Part shown: positions 57,741-64,000 of the stretch, one piece after another | How the letters are laid out: each line of letters begins with the position of its first letter | How positions within the stretch are numbered: position 1 is the first letter of the stretch | Translations under genes and position numbers: made by a program | Assembly: GCF_010727605.1 (NCBI RefSeq) | Contig: NZ_AP022568.1 | Span: 4,464,001-4,528,000, forward strand | Origin: Mycobacterium simiae | GTDB taxonomy: Bacteria; Actinomycetota; Actinomycetes; Mycobacteriales; Mycobacteriaceae | Reading direction: 5' to 3' | Length of the DNA stretch: 64,000 nucleotides | Notes under the pieces: generated by a model | Seen by the model: the letters and a program-made list of their open reading frames with translations, nothing else | Told to the model about the DNA's origin: nothing | Databases searched by the model: none

Positions 57741-58976
57741 TCAGACGCCAACCCAGTGTTGAATGAGGCGGGCGATCTCGATATACAGCGGGATGCCGAT
57801 GGTGACGTTGTAGGAGAACGTCAGACCCAGTGACGCGGCCAGCGGCAGCGTCGGACTTGCTTCCGGGATCGCCAAGCGCTGCACCGCCGGCACCGCGATA
57901 TAGGACGCCGCTCCACACAACACCGCAAACAACACGTAGGTACCGGTCTTGAAGTCGGCGTGGGTCAGGCTTGCGTAGCAGCATGCGACAAAGATCCCCA
58001 GGGTCGCAAAGACATTCGGGGCCAGCAGCGCGAAGACGATGAATCCGGGGCCCGCTTTCCGTAAATCCTTCAGCTTGCGTGACGCCGTCATGCCCATCTC
58101 GAGCAGGAACAGGCACAGCACGCCCTGGAATGCCAGGACGAAGAACTTGTCGTCGTCCTGGACCACTTTCTGGCCTTGCAGCCCACTGATGAGTCCGATT
58201 GCGATGCCGCCGATCAGCAGCACCAAGCCCGGGTTGAGGAAGACTTCCTGGAACAGCTCGCGGGAGAAGATGGACGGCTTTTTGCCGGTGGATCGATGTG
58301 AAAGGTCGTCGAAGTCCCCCAGATGGTCGGACTTTTCGAGCGAGAGCTCGAGCTCTTCCTCGATGCCGCGCGCGTGCTCGGTCTCCAGGCTCTGGCCGTG
58401 CGGCGGCCGCGCCGCCGTGCCGGGTCCGACGCCGACCTTGACGGCCGCGTAGCCCGGCTCGTCGACCATGTTGCCCGCGGCGTCCATGCCCCGGTGCCGC
58501 AGCCGGGCGACCAGGTACAACGCGACCAGGCAGCCGGGGATCTCCATCACGGCCAGCATCACCGGCATGTAGGCGTTGAAGGCGATGTTGACGGCGGCCA
58601 GGACGGCCACGCAGGTAGCGAACGTTCCGGCGGAATCCGATCCGTAATAGCCGCCGATGGTGGCCCGGTCGACGCGCCGCAGATTGGTCATCAAACCCAG
58701 CAGGAGATAAGCGATTCCACCGATCACACAGTTGAGCACGAAGCCCAACACCATGAATCCCACTATCGCTGCGAGGCTGGAGGCTTGAACCTGGGCGAGT
58801 TCCTCACCGCCGTGCCAGCCGATGGCCAGCAAGAGATACATCGTGAGGCCTTGATAGATCACATACGGGAACTCGAAACGCACTCGCAGGATCGGAATCA
58901 TAAATCCGAAGTAGAAGAAAAGCAGAAGTGGTTTGAACAGGTTGTGCGTGAAGTTCTGCCAGAACTCTTGCAGCAT
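57741..58976 (-). CDS. SbtA-like sodium-dependent bicarbonate permease family protein
   Basis: A 411-residue membrane protein of the DUF897/SbtA family with about ten helices in two halves separated by a hydrophilic loop (about 175-240). The opening LFKPLLLFFYFGFMIPILRVRFEFP and YLLLAIGWHGGEELA are characteristic. Cyanobacterial SbtA imports bicarbonate with sodium; the mycobacterial substrate has not been shown, as far as I know. Counterpart of Rv2387. The 286 bases upstream (58977-59262) hold its promoter and no gene. Confidence 0.82.
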   Translation of the reverse strand: MLQEFWQNFTHNLFKPLLLFFYFGFMIPILRVRFEFPYVIYQGLTMYLLLAIGWHGGEELAQVQASSLAAIVGFMVLGFVLNCVIGGIAYLLLGLMTNLRRVDRATIGGYYGSDSAGTFATCVAVLAAVNIAFNAYMPVMLAVMEIPGCLVALYLVARLRHRGMDAAGNMVDEPGYAAVKVGVGPGTAARPPHGQSLETEHARGIEEELELSLEKSDHLGDFDDLSHRSTGKKPSIFSRELFQEVFLNPGLVLLIGGIAIGLISGLQGQKVVQDDDKFFVLAFQGVLCLFLLEMGMTASRKLKDLRKAGPGFIVFALLAPNVFATLGIFVACCYASLTHADFKTGTYVLFAVLCGAASYIAVPAVQRLAIPEASPTLPLAASLGLTFSYNVTIGIPLYIEIARLIQHWVGV

Positions 58977-59262
58977 TGGTGCCTCTCTTCATTCGTCCGC
59001 CGGTCCGGGGAATGCACCGTCCGCAAGCGGTGGGGGCGAGCACGAAAATCCCGAGGGCCGTGCAAAATTTAGCGCCGCCGGTGTCGGTCCGCCACTCGTC
59101 TGATGCCCCGAAAATCACGTGTTTTCCGGCCGGGCGGTGAATTACGCGGACGGGGTAAAACCCGTGGTCACCGCGATGCAGGTAGGACCGGGTGAACCCT
59201 GATTAGCGGGAGTCGGGTGTGAATTCGCTGTGTATTTGCTGGGAGTTGGGGAGTGTCGCGGT

Positions 59263-59469
59263 TCAGCCGGAAATCAACGAGGGCCGGACCCCCGCGCCCC
59301 GTTTGCGGTGTGTCACAGATAACCACGCCGTGGGCGAATAATGCGTGGTGATTTCCTCAAACCCGTCGACGCGGGAAACCGTGAGCACGCCGGTTTCCTG
59401 ATTGATTTCGAGCTCGTCACCCTCGGATGCCTGGACTTCTTCGCCGTTCGCGAGCCTGATCACGAACAT
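59263..59469 (-). CDS. Small conserved protein upstream of mbtI
   Basis: A 68-residue protein, MFVIRLANGEEVQASEGDEL, then INQETGVLTVSRVDGFEEIT and a THYSPTAWLSVTHRKRG segment. Beta-rich, no signal or membrane segment. The ATG at 59469 is preceded by AGAGGAA; the longer frame starting near 59655 lacks a good start and its extension is low in similarity to anything I know. I do not recognise a function. Confidence 0.6.
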   Translation of the reverse strand: MFVIRLANGEEVQASEGDELEINQETGVLTVSRVDGFEEITTHYSPTAWLSVTHRKRGAGVRPSLISG

Positions 59470-59841
59470 GAGGTTCCTCTCGATCGATGGAGGAGTTAGC
59501 TGCTGATCCCTAACCCAGTCGGTGAAGTCTGGTTGCGCCTTCCCGTCGCCGCTGCCATGAGGTCTGTACCGCCGCACCGCCCACATGTGCCGGGGTGCGC
59601 CCCGTAGAGAGTCGCCAGCACCGAACGACAGCAACGCGCGAAGAGCTGAGGTCATGTTAGCCCTTCGGCCCCGCGCGGAGCAGGTTGAGAAGCGGCGAAT
59701 CTCGGCGCGGCCCAGTGCTTCCCCGAGAGTTCGGGGTCAGGGCGCCCGAACGTGCTGACAACGGTCGGTGCTCCCGATTTCCACAAAAGTGCCCGTACCA
59801 GCTAAGAGACCAGCGCGCACACCTGCTAGTTGGGGACTTTC

Positions 59842-61219
<1,378 letters not shown>

Positions 61220-61316
61220 GCTCAGTAGGCTCGTGCTCCAATCAGTGGCTGGTCAGCTCGACGAACGCCTCGTTGAACAGTGCGTCAAGCGCCGGCCACC
61301 ACCAGGGTCGGCTGCC

Positions 61317-61487
61317 ATGCCTCGTCGAATTCCCAATCTGGCCGCGCTGAGCAGTTGGGTCGTCGCGAAACTTGACGAGTTGCAACTGCTTCCACCGCGA
61401 CACCGGGCAATACCGTGCATGTTCTGCGACACGCCGCTGCCGGTCTACGAGGCGCGGGTCGATTGCGCCGAACACGTGACCGTCTAG
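61317..61487 (+). CDS. Small CxxC...CxxH protein
   Basis: A 56-residue candidate, MPRRIPNLAALSSWVVAKLDE..., with CMFCDTPLPVYEARVDCAEH near the C-terminus. The CxxC and CxxH spaced by 13 residues could bind one zinc ion. Earlier GTG codons in the same frame (61233, 61245) would give about 84 residues and begin just after the mbtI stop. No domain name comes to mind. It may ride on the mbtI transcript and would then be iron-regulated. Confidence 0.5.
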   Translation: MPRRIPNLAALSSWVVAKLDELQLLPPRHRAIPCMFCDTPLPVYEARVDCAEHVTV

Positions 61488-61514
61488 CGACGCTTCATTT
61501 GCGCAGCCGCAAGG

Positions 61515-61976
61515 TCAATTCCTGCGGTGCAGGGTGAACACCGGAATGATCCGTGTCGTTCTGGCTTGATAGACGCCGAAATTCGGCGCGATGGACACGA
61601 CCGCATCGAACAGGGAATTGCGCGCCTCGCCGCGGGCTTCACGGGCGGTGGCTTCGAACGACTCGGTGCCCAGGTCCACGTGCACCCGCGGGTTGGCCCG
61701 CACATTGTGCACCCAGGCGGGATCTTTCGGTGCGCCGCCCCGCGAACCGATGATCACCATGGCGCCATTGACGGTGAAATAGGCCAGTGCTGTCAGTCGC
61801 GACAATCCCGATTTGGCGCCGATCGCGGTCATCAACAGCAGATCGCGGTTTTCGAAGACGCCACCGACTTTGCCGCCGTTTTGCCGGAACTCTCGAATGA
61901 TCTGCTCGTTGAAACGGTTCAGCGCGGCGGTGTCGGTGCGGAATCTCTCGTCGTCGAACTCTTGCACATGTTGCAT
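61515..61976 (-). CDS. Deazaflavin (F420)-dependent nitroreductase family protein
   Basis: A 153-residue Ddn-like split-barrel protein: FNEQIIREFRQNGGKVGGVF, LLLMTAIGAKSGLSRLTALAY, and GGAPKDPAWVHNVRANPRVHV are the family blocks for F420 binding. Members reduce quinones, nitroimidazoles or other small acceptors with reduced F420. ATG 61976 starts just before the conserved part. Confidence 0.85.
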   Translation of the reverse strand: MQHVQEFDDERFRTDTAALNRFNEQIIREFRQNGGKVGGVFENRDLLLMTAIGAKSGLSRLTALAYFTVNGAMVIIGSRGGAPKDPAWVHNVRANPRVHVDLGTESFEATAREARGEARNSLFDAVVSIAPNFGVYQARTTRIIPVFTLHRRN

Positions 61977-62147
61977 CCGGTCGACGCTAGGGCCCACGGT
62001 TGAGCATTTCGGCGTCCCCCGATCATCGGGAAACCGACGTTGTCGGCAGAGCCGGACCGGGTGGCGCACGGATAATCACTTCGGGTGGCCGAGCGGCCCG
62101 GGTGGCCGAGCGGCGCCGGCAAGGCCGGGAAAGGAAATGTGTAGCGA

Positions 62148-62930
62148 ATGATCCGCGGAAAGTCCGCCGTCATCACGGGTTCCACATCGGGTATCGGTCT
62201 TGCCATCGCACGGGCCTTCGCCGCCGAGGGAGCGAACGTCACCCTCAACGGGTTCGGCGACCGAGACGCCGTCGAGCAGCAGCGGCGCGACATCGAAGAG
62301 AGGTTCGGGGTCACGGCGGCCTACTCAGGCGCCGACGTGACCAAGCCGGCCGAGATCGCCGAGATGATCGCCCAGGCCGAAGCGAGCTTCGGGGCGGTCG
62401 ACGTCCTCGTCAACAACGCCGGCATCCAGTTCGTGGCGAAGGTTCAGGATTTCCCCGTCGAAAAGTGGGACGCGGTGATCGCCACCAATTTGTCGGCTGT
62501 GTTCCATACCTGCCGGTGCGCGGTGCCCGGGATGAAACGCCGCGGCTGGGGCCGCATCATCAACATCGCCTCGGCGCATGGTCTCGTCGCCAGCGCCGAG
62601 AAGGCGGCCTACGTCGCGGCCAAGCACGGCGTCGTCGGGCTGACCAAGGTGGTCGCGATCGAAACCGCGGACCACGGCATCACTTCCAACGCGATCTGTC
62701 CCGGATGGGTGATGACACCGCTGATCGCGCAGCAAATCGAGACATTCGCCGACACCACGGGAAAGTCCGTCGAAGAGGCCAAGCGCGAGTTCGTCGCCGA
62801 CAAACAGCCGATGGCCCGCTTCACCCGCCCGGAAGACGTTGGGGCACTTGCGGTTTTCCTGGCCGGGGACGCGGCCGCCACCATCACCGGTGCGAGCTAC
62901 TCGATCGATGGCGGCTGGACCGCGCAATAA
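62148..62930 (+). CDS. D-3-hydroxybutyrate dehydrogenase
   Basis: A 260-residue short-chain dehydrogenase with NAD loop TGSTSGIG (10-17), NNAG (89-92) and the triad Ser142, Tyr155, Lys159. The residues that bind the hydroxybutyrate carboxylate in characterised enzymes are all present at the same numbers: Gln94, His144, Lys152, Trp187 and Gln196. That makes the substrate assignment stronger than a general SDR call. It oxidises 3-hydroxybutyrate to acetoacetate. AAGGAAA precedes the ATG. Confidence 0.88.
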   Translation: MIRGKSAVITGSTSGIGLAIARAFAAEGANVTLNGFGDRDAVEQQRRDIEERFGVTAAYSGADVTKPAEIAEMIAQAEASFGAVDVLVNNAGIQFVAKVQDFPVEKWDAVIATNLSAVFHTCRCAVPGMKRRGWGRIINIASAHGLVASAEKAAYVAAKHGVVGLTKVVAIETADHGITSNAICPGWVMTPLIAQQIETFADTTGKSVEEAKREFVADKQPMARFTRPEDVGALAVFLAGDAAATITGASYSIDGGWTAQ

Positions 62931-62949
62931 CGTCTCGGGGTTGCGTGCG

Positions 62950-64000
62950 CTACGCCGTGGTTGCGGCCCGCTGCCGCAGCGGGCGACTGCGAACCAGTGT
63001 CGGCCACCAGAACCACGGCCCGAGGATGCGCAGGATCGAGGGCACCACGAACGAACGCACGATCAACGTGTCGAGCAGCAGGCCGACGCAGACGGTGGAA
63101 CCCAGCTGGCCGATGGTGCGCAAATCGCTTGTCAGCATTGCCAGCATCGTGAACGCGAACACCAGACCCGCAGACGTCACCACGCCGCCCGTGCTGCCGA
63201 GGGCGCGAATCAACCCGGTGTGAATTCCGGCGTGCAATTCCTCTTTGACCCGCAGGATCAACAGCAGGTTGTAGTCGGAACCCACCGCCACCAGGATGAT
63301 GAAGGTCAGCGGCAGTATCAGCCAGTGCAAAGGCAGCCCGATGAGGTGTTGCCAGACCAGTATGGAGAGCCCGAAGGCCCCGGCGTAGGAGAAGGCCACC
63401 GTGCCGGGGATCACCAAGGCGGCCACCAGGCTGCGTGTCAGAAACAGCATGATCAAGAAGATCAAGACGAACGCGGCGATCGCCACGATGAGCAGATCGG
63501 ATGCGGCGTATTGCTTGATGTCCTTGTTGGTCGCTCCCGAACCGCCGATATACACCTTGGCGCCGGCAAGTGAGGTCTCTTTGAGCGCCGAGGTGATCGC
63601 CGTGGGGAACTGTTCGACATGCTGTACACCTTCGGGGCCGTTCGCATCGCCCTCGTGGGTGACGATGATCCGAGCGGCCTGGCCGTCCGGCGACATCAGC
63701 AGCTTTATCCCGGTTTTGACGTCTTCGTTGTCGAAACCCTCGTGCGGGATGTAGAAGAAGTCGTCGCTGCGGGACTGGTCGAAGTCGAGCCCCACGTTGA
63801 TCATGTCGTCGAAGGTCTGGTCTGTCTGGGTGGACTGCAGCGAAGACTGGCTGTAGGTGTTGACCAACAACGAGGCCAGAGCCTCGGAATCATCGGCCGT
63901 CAATTTCAATTGCGTGATGATCTGCGGCAGTGTCTGGTCGATGATCTCGAGTGACGCGACGGAGTCCTTGATGTCGTCAGCCATCTTGTCGAGACCGTCG
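62950..64000 (-). CDS. MmpL4/MmpL5-type transporter, C-terminal part (partial)
   Basis: The C-terminal 350 residues of an RND permease; the gene continues past the right edge. It has the tail of the second periplasmic domain (FDQSRSDDFFYIPHEGFDNEDV), the second membrane block with the relay pair in VGSDYNLLLILRVKEEL and the closing FWWPTLVRSRP. It resembles the mmpL at 5324-8233 closely, so it belongs to the MmpL4/5 branch. An mmpS would be expected just outside the window. Confidence 0.9.
   Translation of the reverse strand, partial: DGLDKMADDIKDSVASLEIIDQTLPQIITQLKLTADDSEALASLLVNTYSQSSLQSTQTDQTFDDMINVGLDFDQSRSDDFFYIPHEGFDNEDVKTGIKLLMSPDGQAARIIVTHEGDANGPEGVQHVEQFPTAITSALKETSLAGAKVYIGGSGATNKDIKQYAASDLLIVAIAAFVLIFLIMLFLTRSLVAALVIPGTVAFSYAGAFGLSILVWQHLIGLPLHWLILPLTFIILVAVGSDYNLLLILRVKEELHAGIHTGLIRALGSTGGVVTSAGLVFAFTMLAMLTSDLRTIGQLGSTVCVGLLLDTLIVRSFVVPSILRILGPWFWWPTLVRSRPLRQRAATTA

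Noticed and set aside
59131..59170. Hairpin CGGG...CCCG near 59150 as a riboswitch
   Set aside because: The stem is only four to five bases and there is no further conserved structure in the 58977-59262 spacer.
62082..62114. tRNA-like GGTGGCCGAGCGG motifs
   Set aside because: Two 16-base copies one base apart resemble the 5' end of Ser/Leu tRNAs, but no anticodon arm, T arm or acceptor partner follows. It is a short tandem duplication.

Overview
The window is high-GC actinobacterial chromosome and reads as a slow-growing, non-tuberculosis Mycobacterium. The gene order follows the Mycobacterium tuberculosis Rv2426c-Rv2386c segment in inverted orientation: a MoxR ATPase and a von Willebrand protein, nadD, rsfS, gpgP, octT, degV, then (after an insertion) comEA, comEC, holA, rpsT, the ATP-grasp/alpha-E/transglutaminase trio, RNase Z, a CBS protein, a MazF-like protein, lepA, lppR, a GH15 trehalase, the sulfate transporter subI-cysT-cysW-cysA, che1-cysH-nirA, hemN/hemW, an SbtA-like permease and mbtI. 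I see no rRNA, tRNA, CRISPR array, insertion sequence or phage gene.

Bases 1-5327 hold nucleotide-cofactor, ribosome-silencing and methylglucose-lipopolysaccharide genes, mostly overlapping by a few bases. OctT carries an unusual C-terminal extension made of three identical-length 57-bp repeats. At 5324-31154, where M. tuberculosis has only eis, lies a lipid island. It contains mmpS-mmpL, a DapB-like reductase, a fatty acyl-AMP ligase, a secreted PE-PPE-domain acyltransferase, an MmpL10-type transporter, a PapA acyltransferase, a divergent bimodular polyketide synthase of about 3,670 residues, and a pair of fadE genes. The ligase, PE-PPE, MmpL10, PapA and Pks set matches the known trehalose polyphleate (TPP) locus. 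Both AT domains carry malonyl-type motifs and one module is fully reducing, as expected for phleic acids with a double bond every four carbons.

Bases 31358-48388 return to the conserved backbone. Points of note are a lepA gene with no ATG, GTG or TTG start able to include its GTP-binding loop (best start an ATC after a strong ribosome binding site), an lppR copy broken by an internal deletion beside an intact paralogue, and two very small membrane proteins.

Bases 48389-56263 are sulfur assimilation: sulfate uptake in one direction, and APS reductase, sulfite reductase and sirohydrochlorin chelatase in the other. Each operon is preceded by a short, apparently leaderless, cysteine-rich open reading frame, which fits cysteine-responsive attenuation. 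Bases 56563-64000 carry a radical-SAM haem protein, a bicarbonate-type permease, mbtI with an IdeR box, small conserved proteins, a deazaflavin-dependent reductase, a 3-hydroxybutyrate dehydrogenase and the 3' part of another mmpL. The other mycobactin genes are not adjacent to mbtI here.
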